From: J095 sp964407935
Lineage (GTDB): Bacteria; Chloroflexota; Anaerolineae; 4572-78; J111
Reading direction: 5' to 3'
NCBI GenBank assembly: GCA_964407935.1
Contig: CAYOXS010000100.1
Location: 1-17,382, forward strand
DNA length: 17,382 nt
Shown here: in pieces, positions 7,688 through 15,158 of the stretch
Layout: the number at the start of each line of letters is the position of its first letter
Position numbering within the stretch: the stretch's first letter is position 1
Program-made: the position numbers and the translations under genes
Notes under the pieces: model-generated
Databases searched by the model: none
What the model saw: only the letters and a program-made list of their open reading frames with translations
What the model was told of the DNA's origin: nothing

Positions 7688-7721
7688 AATTTTGCCTCAA
7701 CCGGGCACGAGGAGAACATCT

Positions 7722-9011
7722 GTGGCTCTTTACGCGCATATTGTGGGCTGGGGAAAGTACATCCCTGAAAAAGCCGTAACCAACGATGATATTGCCAAAA
7801 TAATGGACACGTCCGACGAGTGGATTCGCAGCCGGACGGGCATTGGCCAGCGCTACTTTGCCGGCCCGCACGAAACCACCGCCAGCATGTCGATTGCCGC
7901 GGCGCGGCTGGCGCTGGACCGGGCGCGGATTGCGCCTTCGGCCATCGATTTAATTATTGTGGCAACGCTGACCCCGGAACACATTTTTCCGGCCACCGCT
8001 TGTTTGGTGCAGGATGCCCTCGGCGCGACGCATGCCGGCGCGTTTGACCTTAGCGCGGCCTGTTCCGGCTTTATTTACGGCCTGTCGATGGGCAGCAATG
8101 CCATCCAAAGCGGCGCGGCCAAAGTGGTTCTGATTATTGGCGCGGAAACGCTGTCGCGGGTGCTGGATATTGAAGACCGCAGCACCTACCCCCTGTTTGG
8201 CGATGGGGCGGGCGCGGTGGTGTTGCAGGCGCATCCCACCCCCGGCGGGGTGCTGTCTTACGTGCTCGGCTCCGATGGTTCCGGCGGCGAGCATTTGAAC
8301 ATTCCGGCCGGGGGCAGCAAATTGCCAACCAGCCAGCACACCATCGATAACCGGCTGCATTATGTAAAAATGAACGGCCGCGAAGTGTACCGTTTTGCCA
8401 CCCGGGTGATGGGCAAAGTGTCCAAGGAAGCCTGCGAGCGGGCCGGCGTGCCGCTCAACGAAATCGATCTGTTTATTCCGCATCAGGCCAATATCCGCAT
8501 CATTGAAAGCGCCAGTAAATTTCTGGGCATCAGCAGCGAAAAGGTGTTCACCAACCTGGACCGGTACGGCAACACCTCGGCGGCGTCTGTGCCGATTGCC
8601 CTGTGCGAGGCGATTGAGCAGGGCCGGGTTAGCACCAATGACAAAATTGTGATGGTTGGTTTTGGCGGCGGGTTAACATGGGGTGCGGCGGTGATCCAGT
8701 GGGGCCTGCCGATGCCGTACAAACGGCGGCAGTGGTGGTATCGGGGTTGGCGCTGGCTGGTGTACCGGCAGGCACGGCTGCGCTCGATATGGCTGCGCTG
8801 GCGGCGGCAAATTGAAAACAAGCTGCCGGAAGATGAGAAAAAAGATTTCCTGCCCGCCAAAAAGGATGCCAAACCAAAACCGGAAAAACCGGTAAAAGAG
8901 CCGGTTGAGCAGCGGCACAACGAAAACGGCCGCTCGGCCAACGGCGCGGGCAAACCGGCAGAAATTGCCGCCCCGGAGCCAAAACCGGAACAGACGGTTG
9001 AGGAGAAGTAG
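7722..9011 (+). CDS. fabH: Beta-ketoacyl-[ACP] synthase III FabH with Trp/Arg-rich C-terminal extension
   Basis: Initiates fatty-acid synthesis by condensing an acyl-CoA primer with malonyl-ACP. The catalytic triad is complete: C114 in DLSAACSGF, H254 in IPHQANIRI, N284 in RYGNTSAAS. The normal family end, GFGGGLTWGAAVIQWG, falls at residues 313-328, but the frame runs on for 101 more residues. Residues 331-363 hold 6 Trp and 11 Arg/Lys with no acidic residue. Residues 364-429 are rich in Lys, Glu and Pro and look disordered. The extension is in frame with no sign of a frameshift. GTG at 7722 is taken as start because GGAGA (7711-7715) is well spaced and VALYAHIVGWGKYIP is the family N-terminus. 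The upstream start at 7674 would add 16 atypical residues. Confidence 0.95.
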   Translation: MALYAHIVGWGKYIPEKAVTNDDIAKIMDTSDEWIRSRTGIGQRYFAGPHETTASMSIAAARLALDRARIAPSAIDLIIVATLTPEHIFPATACLVQDALGATHAGAFDLSAACSGFIYGLSMGSNAIQSGAAKVVLIIGAETLSRVLDIEDRSTYPLFGDGAGAVVLQAHPTPGGVLSYVLGSDGSGGEHLNIPAGGSKLPTSQHTIDNRLHYVKMNGREVYRFATRVMGKVSKEACERAGVPLNEIDLFIPHQANIRIIESASKFLGISSEKVFTNLDRYGNTSAASVPIALCEAIEQGRVSTNDKIVMVGFGGGLTWGAAVIQWGLPMPYKRRQWWYRGWRWLVYRQARLRSIWLRWRRQIENKLPEDEKKDFLPAKKDAKPKPEKPVKEPVEQRHNENGRSANGAGKPAEIAAPEPKPEQTVEEK

Positions 9012-9031
9012 ACTCAACAGCATTTACCAAA

Positions 9032-9060
9032 GAGGCCGGGCAGCAAAGCTGCCCGGCCTC
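9032..9060. terminator. Perfect 13-bp hairpin terminator after fabH
   Basis: The arm GAGGCCGGGCAGC (9032-9044) pairs exactly with 9048-9060 around an AAA loop, and CTCGCTTTTT follows on the plus strand. On the minus strand TTT follows, so it can also end the convergent aminotransferase gene. It has the same design (13 bp, 3-nt loop) as the hairpin at 3201-3229. Confidence 0.9.
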
Positions 9061-9075
9061 CTCGCTTTTTGAATC

Positions 9076-10016
9076 CTAAAACTTGAATTCGCCGCTGCTG
9101 GCTTGCCGGGCTGCCACCGAGCGGCTGGCCCCTTCGGCGTCCAGTTCCGCCAGCACCGCGTCCAGCGCCGCAATGAATTTCTGGTTTTCAGCGGGCAGGC
9201 CCACCGTCACCCGCAGGTGGGTGGGCAGGTAAAACTGGGTCATTGGCCGCGAAATCACACCGCGCCGCAACAGCCGCTCCGAAACCTCGGCGGCGTCAAA
9301 GGGCGGTTTGAACAGGATAAAGTTCCCCTGACTGGGCCACACCTGCACGTCGAGTTGCGCCAACTGCGCCAGCAGCCATGCCCGGCCCTCTTTCACCAGC
9401 CGCACCACCTCGTCAACATAATCGGTATCGGCCAGCGCGGCCAGCCCGCCGGCAAACGTCAGCGAGTCGAGATGGAACGGCAGCCGCGCCCGCGATAAAT
9501 ATTGCGCAATCTCCGCCGGGGCGATGCCGTAGCCCAGCCGCAGCCCGGCCAGCCCGTACGCCTTTGAAAAACTGTGCAGGATGACCATATTTTGCCCCCG
9601 CCGCACGTAGCCGAGCGTATCGGGGTGGTTGGCCGCAAAGTGGTAATACACCTCGTCCATCACCAGCAGCACGTGCGGCGGCAGGTGATTCATCAACGTG
9701 TCGAGTTGTTCGCCGGAAATGGTAGAGCCGGTGGGGTTGTTGGGGCTGCACACGTACAGCAGCCGCGTTTTTTCAGTGACCGCCGCCAGTATCGCCTCAA
9801 CATCGTAGCTGAAATTGTCCGGCTCCAGATCGACGTACACTACCTGCGCGCCCCCTCGCCGGACGGTGTTGTCGTACACCGGAAAAGTGGGCCGGCAGAT
9901 GATGGCCTCGTCGCCGGGGTTTAAAAACGCGGTGGCCAGCAAATTGAGGATGTCGCAGCCGCCGTTGCCGGTCACAAAATTGTCCGGCTCAAGGCCGTGC
10001 AGTTGGGCCAGCGCCG
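9076..10016 (-). CDS. Histidinol-phosphate aminotransferase-like PLP enzyme, N-terminus lost in gap
   Basis: Fold-type I PLP aminotransferase of the HisC/CobD group, probably acting in histidine synthesis (glutamate plus imidazole-acetol phosphate). Visible motifs are VTGNGGCDIL (cofactor phosphate), SPNNPTGS, VMDEVYYHF, the Schiff-base lysine in HSFSKAYGLAGLRLGYG, and LRVTVG near the C-terminus. The frame stays open upstream of the GTG at 9975 as ALAQLHGLEPDNF, a typical HisC segment, and runs into the N block, so that GTG is not the start. About 312 residues are present and HisC proteins have about 360, so roughly 45-50 residues are missing. HisC and threonine-phosphate decarboxylase are hard to tell apart here; the lack of cob or his neighbours gives no help. 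Confidence 0.85.
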
Positions 10017-10116
10017 NNNNNNNNNNNNNNNNNNNNNNNNNNNNNNNNNNNNNNNNNNNNNNNNNNNNNNNNNNNNNNNNNNNNNNNNNNNNNNNNNNNN
10101 NNNNNNNNNNNNNNNN
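10017..10116. other. Assembly gap of 100 N
   Basis: Exactly 100 N, the usual placeholder for a gap of unknown length. It hides the start of the HisC-like gene and whatever precedes the repeat element at 10135. The missing coding part alone needs about 140 nt, so the true gap is probably longer than 100 nt. Confidence 0.98.
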
Positions 10117-10134
10117 TGTCCTTTACTGTTTTTA

Positions 10135-10169
10135 CAGAATTCAGAGTCCAGATTACAGAGTACAGACAA
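10135..10169. repeat. Heptamer array A (left arm)
   Basis: Five contiguous 7-bp units, each beginning CAGA, with four fitting the consensus CAGANTN and a last degenerate one (CAGACAA). It is inverted with respect to the array at 10225-10259, and the two can pair in part (CAGATTACAGA with TCTGTAATCTG). It sits 18 nt from the assembly gap. Confidence 0.75.
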
Positions 10170-10221
10170 AGGAGTCAAAAAGCGCAGCTTTTTGTTCCGA
10201 AAGCTTTGCTTTCGGACTCCT
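10170..10221. repeat. Three-way-junction foldback (two hairpins in one stem)
   Basis: The outer stem AGGAGT (10170-10175) pairs with ACTCCT (10216-10221). Inside it, hairpin 1 is CAAAAAGC (10176-10183), loop GCA, GCTTTTTG (10187-10194). After a TT linker, hairpin 2 is CCGAAAGC (10197-10204), loop TTT, GCTTTCGG (10208-10215). All three stems pair perfectly and use every base except the loops and the linker. With the flanking inverted arrays this makes a 125-bp symmetrical element, probably a small non-coding repeat. Confidence 0.75.
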
Positions 10222-10224
10222 GTT

Positions 10225-10259
10225 CTGTAATCTGATTTCTGTAATCTGTCTACTGATTC
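10225..10259. repeat. Heptamer array B (right arm), containing the trmH-like stop codon
   Basis: Five contiguous 7-bp units beginning CTG, two of them exact CTGTAAT. Read on the minus strand they match the CAG-starting units of array A. The TAG stop of the RNA methyltransferase gene (10252-10250) lies inside the array. Confidence 0.75.
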
Positions 10260-11083
10260 ACCCGCAGCCACTCGTACATCAGCACGCCGCCGGCCACCGA
10301 CACGTTGAGGCTTTCGGCGTGGCCCAGTAGCGGCAGGCTCACGTAACCGGCCATGTGCGGCTGTAACTCCGGGTCAAGGCCGCGAGCCTCGTTGCCCAGC
10401 ACCAGCCCCACCGACCCGGCCAGTGCGGCGCTGTCCCACACGGTCTGGCCGCGCGGCGCGTCCGCGCCCACCAGCCGGTAGCCCAGCCCGGCCAGCCGGG
10501 GCAGCAACTCGGCCGGATTCTGGACGCGGGCAAACGGCACGGTAAAAATCGACCCCATTGTGCCGCGCACGGTTTTGGGGTCAAAAGCGTCAACGCACGG
10601 CTCCAGCAAAATGATGGCCGTCACTCCGGCGGCGTCGGCGGTGCGAATGAGCGTGCCCAAATTGCCGGGGTCCTGCAATTTATCCAGCACCAGCACCAGT
10701 TTGGGCGATTGGCCCGGTTTGATGGCCGCCAGCAGCGCCTCGATGGGCCATTCAACTTTGCTCAATTGAAACGTTACCGCCAACCCCTGCGAGGTGTCGC
10801 GGTCAGAAATGGCGTTGAGCACGTGCTCGGCAACCGGCACGGGCGCGCCGCCGACTGCGGTGAGCTGGGACAGCAGGCGCGGGGCGGTGTCGCCGGTGAA
10901 GAGATCGGCGCAGTAAAAAATGTCGCGCGGCACAATTTTGCCGGGCGCTTTGGCCTGCATCTCTACGGCCAGCGCCAGCAGTTGCAGCCCCTCAACCAAA
11001 AATCGGTCCTGCCGCTGGCGGTGTTTGCGGTGATCCAGTTTTCTTACATCGATAATGCGCGGGTTTTTAGTGGATGTAATCAT
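10250..11083 (-). CDS. TrmH/SpoU family RNA 2'-O-methyltransferase
   Basis: S-adenosylmethionine-dependent ribose methyltransferase of the SPOUT class, 277 residues. The N-terminal substrate-binding domain is ITSTKNPRIIDVRKL followed by RFLVEGLQLL (residues 28-37). The catalytic knot domain shows motif 1 LDKLQDPGNLGTLIRTADAAG (133-153; N141, R147), motif 2 VLGNEARGL (228-236; E232) and motif 3 VSLPLLGHAESLNVSVAGGV (248-267). The target is rRNA or tRNA; RlmB-like 23S rRNA methylation is possible but cannot be assigned. The start matches the family, yet no Shine-Dalgarno sequence is visible because a repeat array begins 3 bases upstream of the ATG. The stop codon lies inside another array. Confidence 0.93.
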   Translation of the reverse strand: MITSTKNPRIIDVRKLDHRKHRQRQDRFLVEGLQLLALAVEMQAKAPGKIVPRDIFYCADLFTGDTAPRLLSQLTAVGGAPVPVAEHVLNAISDRDTSQGLAVTFQLSKVEWPIEALLAAIKPGQSPKLVLVLDKLQDPGNLGTLIRTADAAGVTAIILLEPCVDAFDPKTVRGTMGSIFTVPFARVQNPAELLPRLAGLGYRLVGADAPRGQTVWDSAALAGSVGLVLGNEARGLDPELQPHMAGYVSLPLLGHAESLNVSVAGGVLMYEWLRVNQ

Positions 11084-11085
11084 AT

Positions 11086-11255
11086 GAATTGCGATTTACG
11101 ATTTTGGATTTTGGATTTACGATTTACGAATCGCGGTATTGCGACCCTGCGAATGACGAATGAACGAATGAACAAATCAGCGAATAAACGAATCTGCGAG
11201 TCAGCGAATGGCGGGTAGCGAGTAGTGAACGACGAATGAACGGAACACGCAACAC
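11086..11255. repeat. Long degenerate array of 7-8 bp units
   Basis: The 170 bases divide without remainder into 23 units, 14 of seven and 9 of eight bases. Most begin GA and end in C. Examples are GATTTAC (three copies), GATTTTG (two in tandem) and GAATGAAC (three copies). It fills most of the 229-nt space between the DapL-like and trmH-like genes and ends next to the latter's start codon. A separate 9-bp tandem pair (AACTCACCT, AACTCACCA) follows at 11285-11302. No promoter is recognisable inside it. Confidence 0.75.
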
Positions 11256-11312
11256 GAGCTCAGAGCCAAAGGCCCCCTATGGGAAACTCACCTAACTCAC
11301 CAAGCTTTTCCC

Positions 11313-12473
11313 TCACTCTTGCTGTAGTTTTTCCATTCGGGCCAGTGCCTCTTGCAGGCGGGCGGTGGGCGCTACCAGCGAAATGCGCGCCCAGCCCTCG
11401 CCGTTTTGGCCGTACACGTGGCCGGGCGTTATCGACACGTGCGCCTGTTCCAGCACCAGCGTGTGGTACGCCAGCGAGGAATTGCCCGCCGGCACGCGGA
11501 ACCAGACGTACAGCCCGCCTTTGGGGTGGGTAGTTTCCAGCCCCATTGTCCGCAGGGTGTCCAGGCACATATCGCGGCGCTCGCGGTAAATGGCGTTGCG
11601 CGGCTCCAGCCAGCTCTGGTCGCCGGTGAGCGCGTCGGCGGCCATATCCTGCACCGGCTTGGCAATGCCGGAGTCGATTTGCGTTTTCACTTTGGCCAGC
11701 GCCTCCACTGCCACCGGATTGCCCACGGCCATGCCCAGCCGCCAGCCGGCCAGACTGTACGTTTTTGACAGCGAGTTGAACTCGATGGCCACATCTTTGG
11801 CCCCCGGTACTTGCAGCACGCTGGGCGCGATGTGGCCGTCAAAAGTCACGTCGGCGTAGGGGGCGTCGTGGCAGAGCAAAATATCAAACTGGCGGCAAAA
11901 ATCGACCGCCTCGGCGAAGAATTCAACAGTCGCCGTGCCGCCGGTGGGGTTGTTGGGGTAATTGAGCCATAACATGCGGGCCTCGGACGCGGTTGCAGTG
12001 GGGATGTCGGCCAGGTTGGGCAGCCAGCCACGTTCGGCCAGCAGCGAAAAGCGCTCGGTGCGACCGCCGGCCAGCATCGGCGCAAACAGGTAGGCCGGAT
12101 AGCACGGATCGGGGATGAGCGACAGATCGCCGGGGTCCAGCCAGGCCAGGTGCATGTTGACAATGCCTTCTTTGGAGCCGATCAGCGGCAGCAGGTCGGC
12201 GTTGTCCAGTTCCACGCCAAAACGGCGGCCGTAGTAATCAATGATGGCCTGCCGCAAATGGGGCTGGCCGGCGTAGCCGCCGTAATTGTGTTTGGCGGGA
12301 TCATCGGCGTTGCGCTTGAGCGTGTCAATCAGGCGCGGGTCGGGCGGTAAATCCGGGCTGCCGGCATCCAGATTGATGACATCGGCCCCGGCGGCGCGCA
12401 GCTCGGCGATGCGTTTGTTGAGCGTGGCAAAAAAGAGCGGCGGCAAATTTTGGGCGCGTTGGGCAGGTTTCAT
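11313..12473 (-). CDS. Class I/II PLP aminotransferase, LL-diaminopimelate aminotransferase-like
   Basis: A 386-residue fold-type I aminotransferase. Motifs are NLDAGSPDLPP (34-44), YGGYAGQPHLRQAI (64-77), IGSKEGIVNM (98-107), NYPNNPTGGT (171-180), HDAPYADVTFDG (202-213), the PLP lysine K237 in EFNSLSKTYSLAGWRLG, and R363 for the substrate carboxylate. The SLSKTYxxxGWRxG block and overall pattern resemble DapL, which makes LL-diaminopimelate for lysine and peptidoglycan in one step and is used by Chloroflexota. Alanine/aspartate aminotransferase is the alternative. The ATG at 12473 is chosen because the family N-terminus starts there and it overlaps the kinase stop as ATGA, implying coupling. 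The extra 37 residues from 12584 are a shadow of the kinase gene. Confidence 0.88.
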   Translation of the reverse strand: MKPAQRAQNLPPLFFATLNKRIAELRAAGADVINLDAGSPDLPPDPRLIDTLKRNADDPAKHNYGGYAGQPHLRQAIIDYYGRRFGVELDNADLLPLIGSKEGIVNMHLAWLDPGDLSLIPDPCYPAYLFAPMLAGGRTERFSLLAERGWLPNLADIPTATASEARMLWLNYPNNPTGGTATVEFFAEAVDFCRQFDILLCHDAPYADVTFDGHIAPSVLQVPGAKDVAIEFNSLSKTYSLAGWRLGMAVGNPVAVEALAKVKTQIDSGIAKPVQDMAADALTGDQSWLEPRNAIYRERRDMCLDTLRTMGLETTHPKGGLYVWFRVPAGNSSLAYHTLVLEQAHVSITPGHVYGQNGEGWARISLVAPTARLQEALARMEKLQQE

Positions 12474-13738
12474 GGCGAGTTCTGTGACTCCATCAATTTT
12501 TTCGACCCCATCCACTGCACAGCAACGCCGGGTGGCGGGGCGGCTGTCAGCGGGAGCTGGACAGCAAAGGTGCTGCCGGGACAATTTTTCATATCAAAGC
12601 CGGGGCTTTCGGCCAGCACATGCCCGCCGTGAGCCGTGACCAACCCTTTGACAATGGCCAGCCCCAGCCCTGGCCCGGCGCCCATAAATTTGGTTTTGCC
12701 GGTAGAATGCAGCGACGAGTCGCTGGCCCGGAAGAACTTTTCAAAGATTTTTTCCTGATCTTCCGGGGCAATGCCGACGCCGGTATCGCTCACCAGAACC
12801 GTCACCTGGTTGGTGTTGGGCGGCGCGCTGCCGCTAACGGTAATGTGGCCGCCGTTGGGCGTGTATTTGATGGCGTTGCTGACCAACTGCCGAAATACCT
12901 GGTGCAGCCGGGTGACATCGGCGCTGATTTCGGGCAACTCTTCCAGCCCATCAACGGTGACGGTTTGCTGTCGCTCCTGCAACGACGCCTCGGACTGGAC
13001 GATAATCAGCCGGATCATTTTGGCCAGATTGACTGGCTGGAGCACCAGCCGCAGTTTGCCCAGGTCCATCGCCGACAGATCGAGCATGTCGTCCAGAATG
13101 CTGTTCATGCGCTGCACGCCGCGGTCGATGCCTTCGGTCAGGTTTTTACCCTGCGAGCCGTCCTCTTCCAGATCGTGCAGAATATTGACGTAGCCCTGAA
13201 TCAGCGTGAGCGGGGTTTTGAGTTCGTGGGCGGCAATGCTGATGAAGTCGGTTTTGGCCTTTTCCAGCCGGGCCAGTTCGCGGTTGGCCCGCGAAACTTC
13301 GGTGGCGTAGCGCATCACTTTTTGTTCGGCCTCGGCGTACAACCGCGACAACTCGGCGGATTTGGCGGCCAGCGCCAGGCGGCTGTTGGTGGTGTAGGCC
13401 GCCACCGTTACCCGCGTGGCGTGGTTAAAAATGCTGTCGAGCGCGGCAAGCATGATAAACGCCGGTTCCGGGTCAATCTCCTCGCCGATGCGGTCCCAAA
13501 TGCGCTGGCGCACGGCCTGATGCATGTCCAGCAAATCGGTCAGTTCGCGCTCAACGGCTACCGCGTGAGCGGCGGCGCTTTCCACCACGCTGTCGAGCAT
13601 GCGGGTATCACCGCTGAGGGCCACATCGATGATGCCTTCGTACAGCGCGGTGTGAAAGGCGCTGTCCTGCTTGTTAGGGGCGGCGCCCAGCGTTTCGGTG
13701 TGGTCTTGCAGCCACTGAGCTAATCGTTTGCTTTGCAT
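12470..13738 (-). CDS. Soluble sensor histidine kinase
   Basis: A 422-residue cytoplasmic kinase with no membrane helix. Residues 1-125 form an all-helical sensory domain that resembles RsbRD/RsbR-type N-terminal domains (tentative). A coiled linker (127-162) follows. The HisKA helix carries H171 in ISIAAHELKTPLTLIQGY. The ATPase domain has the N-box QLVSNAIKYTPNGG (284-297; N288), the G1 box VSDTGVGIAPED (316-327), the F-box EKFFRAS and the G2 box GPGLGLAIVKGL (355-366). No response regulator lies within the window, so its partner is unlinked. It starts 42 nt after trmFO and its stop overlaps the aminotransferase start by 4 nt, placing a signalling protein inside a metabolic operon. Confidence 0.93.
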   Translation of the reverse strand: MQSKRLAQWLQDHTETLGAAPNKQDSAFHTALYEGIIDVALSGDTRMLDSVVESAAAHAVAVERELTDLLDMHQAVRQRIWDRIGEEIDPEPAFIMLAALDSIFNHATRVTVAAYTTNSRLALAAKSAELSRLYAEAEQKVMRYATEVSRANRELARLEKAKTDFISIAAHELKTPLTLIQGYVNILHDLEEDGSQGKNLTEGIDRGVQRMNSILDDMLDLSAMDLGKLRLVLQPVNLAKMIRLIIVQSEASLQERQQTVTVDGLEELPEISADVTRLHQVFRQLVSNAIKYTPNGGHITVSGSAPPNTNQVTVLVSDTGVGIAPEDQEKIFEKFFRASDSSLHSTGKTKFMGAGPGLGLAIVKGLVTAHGGHVLAESPGFDMKNCPGSTFAVQLPLTAAPPPGVAVQWMGSKKLMESQNSP

Positions 13739-13780
13739 TGCTTGCCTTGCCGGCCAGGCCGATGAGTTGTATCCCTAATT

Positions 13781-15139
13781 TTAGGCGATGGTGTTTGAGG
13801 CCGCAACTTCAACCAGTTGTTCCGCCGCAATCATCGCGTCCAGATCAACCAGCGCGCGGGCGGCGTAGGCCTCATAGCGCGCTTTTTTGTTGCGGATTTT
13901 TTTGGGCAGAGGTGGCATTAACCCAAAGTTGGCTTTCATTGGCTGAAAATCCTTGGGGTCGGCGTGGGTAACGTAGTGGCACAGCGCGCCGAGCATTGTT
14001 GTGGGCGGCAGGGTTACGAGCGGCTGGCCGCGCAGCAGCCGGGCCGCATTGAGGCCGGCCAGCAGGCCGGTGGCGGCATTGCCCACGTAACCTTCAACGC
14101 CGGTAATCTGGCCGGCAAAAAACAGGTCGTCGCGGGCGTGCCACTGCATGGTGGGCCGCAGCAGCAGCGGCGAATTGAGATAGGTGTTGCGATGCATCAT
14201 GCCGTAGCGCATAAAATTGGCGTTTTCCAGACCGGGAATCATCTGAAAAACCCGTTTCTGTTCGCTCCACTTCAGATTGGTTTGAAAACCGACCAGGTTG
14301 TAGAGCGTGCCGGCCAAATTATCCTGCCGGAGCTGCAAAATGGCGTGCGGCCGCCGCCCGGTGCGTGGGTCGGTCAGGCCGACGGGGCGCATGGGGCCAA
14401 AAGCCAACGCCTGGTCACCGCGCCGGGCCAGCTCCTCAACGGGCAGGCACATTTCAAAAAAGTAGGGGTCTTCCTGCTCAAACTGTTTCAGTTCGATTTT
14501 TTCCGCGCCGCGCAAAGCGGCCACAAACGCAGTATATTCCTCTTCGCTAAAGGGACAGTTGATGTAATCGCCTTCGTCCTGTTCGCCGCGGTCGTAGCGG
14601 CTGGCCCGGAAGGCGATGTCCATATTAATCGACTCCGCTTCGACGATGGGCGAGACGGCATCGTAAAAATACAAATATTCGCTGCCCGACAGTTCTGCGA
14701 GCTTTTGGGCCAGCGCATCGGAGGTGAGCGGGCCGGTGGCCACAATCGTCGGCGTGGCCGGGAGGTCGGTCACTTCCTGGCGAATGAGCGTGATCAGCGG
14801 GTGAACCTCGATGCGGCGGGTGACTTCGGCGGCAAAGCGGTCGCGGTCCACCGCCAGCGCCCCACCCGCCGGCACTGCCGCCACTTCGGCAGCCTGCATA
14901 ATCAGCGAGTTGAAGCGGCGGATTTCGGCTTTGAGCAGGCCGGGCGCGCGGTCCGGCAGATCGCTGCCCAGCGAATTGCTGCACACCAGCTCGGCCAGCC
15001 GGTCGCTGACGTGGGCCGGGGTTTCGCGCCGGGGGCGCATTTCGTATAGAGAGACAGTTATCCCCCGTTGGGCAGCCTGCCAGGCGGCTTCGCTGCCGGC
15101 CAGCCCGCCGCCAATCACGGTGAGTTGAAAGTTGGTCAT
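13781..15139 (-). CDS. trmFO: Methylenetetrahydrofolate-tRNA-(uracil-5-)-methyltransferase TrmFO
   Basis: FAD- and folate-dependent enzyme that makes m5U54 (ribothymidine) in the T-loop of tRNA, with methylene-tetrahydrofolate rather than SAM as carbon source. The 452-residue length is usual. The FAD motif VIGGGLAGSEAAW lies at residues 8-20. C53 in LVCSNSLGSD matches B. subtilis C53, and C231 in FFEMCLPVEE matches B. subtilis C226, so both functional cysteines are present. GYVGNAATGLLAGLNAAR and ALCHYVTHAD complete the pattern. AGGAG stands 7 nt before the ATG on the minus strand. The leader is long and holds a heptamer array and a palindrome. The kinase and aminotransferase follow on the same strand. 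Confidence 0.97.
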   Translation of the reverse strand: MTNFQLTVIGGGLAGSEAAWQAAQRGITVSLYEMRPRRETPAHVSDRLAELVCSNSLGSDLPDRAPGLLKAEIRRFNSLIMQAAEVAAVPAGGALAVDRDRFAAEVTRRIEVHPLITLIRQEVTDLPATPTIVATGPLTSDALAQKLAELSGSEYLYFYDAVSPIVEAESINMDIAFRASRYDRGEQDEGDYINCPFSEEEYTAFVAALRGAEKIELKQFEQEDPYFFEMCLPVEELARRGDQALAFGPMRPVGLTDPRTGRRPHAILQLRQDNLAGTLYNLVGFQTNLKWSEQKRVFQMIPGLENANFMRYGMMHRNTYLNSPLLLRPTMQWHARDDLFFAGQITGVEGYVGNAATGLLAGLNAARLLRGQPLVTLPPTTMLGALCHYVTHADPKDFQPMKANFGLMPPLPKKIRNKKARYEAYAARALVDLDAMIAAEQLVEVAASNTIA

Positions 15140-15158
15140 GCCTTGCTCCTGTGAAAAA

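Noticed and set aside
7674..7721. Upstream start of fabH at 7674
   Set aside because: It lies within the stem-loop and adds 16 residues unlike FabH; the GTG at 7722 has a well-placed GGAGA.
8706..9011. FabH tail as a separate fused gene or a frameshift product
   Set aside because: The frame is continuous, no known domain is seen in the tail, and the terminator follows normally after 9011.
9973..9975. GTG at 9975 as the start of the HisC-like gene
   Set aside because: The frame continues upstream with conserved HisC residues into the gap, so the gene is truncated by the gap, not short.
11086..11255. Repeat array as a CRISPR
   Set aside because: The units are 7-8 bp, degenerate and contiguous, with no spacers of 25-40 bp and no cas genes.
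12474..12584. Upstream start adding 37 residues to the DapL-like aminotransferase
   Set aside because: The added residues overlap the kinase C-terminus in another frame and have no counterpart in the family; the ATGA overlap start is better.
12620..15049. Long plus-strand open frames opposite the histidine kinase (12620-13723) and trmFO (13964-15049)
   Set aside because: Both are complementary shadows of well-supported genes; neither has a ribosome site or recognisable domain.
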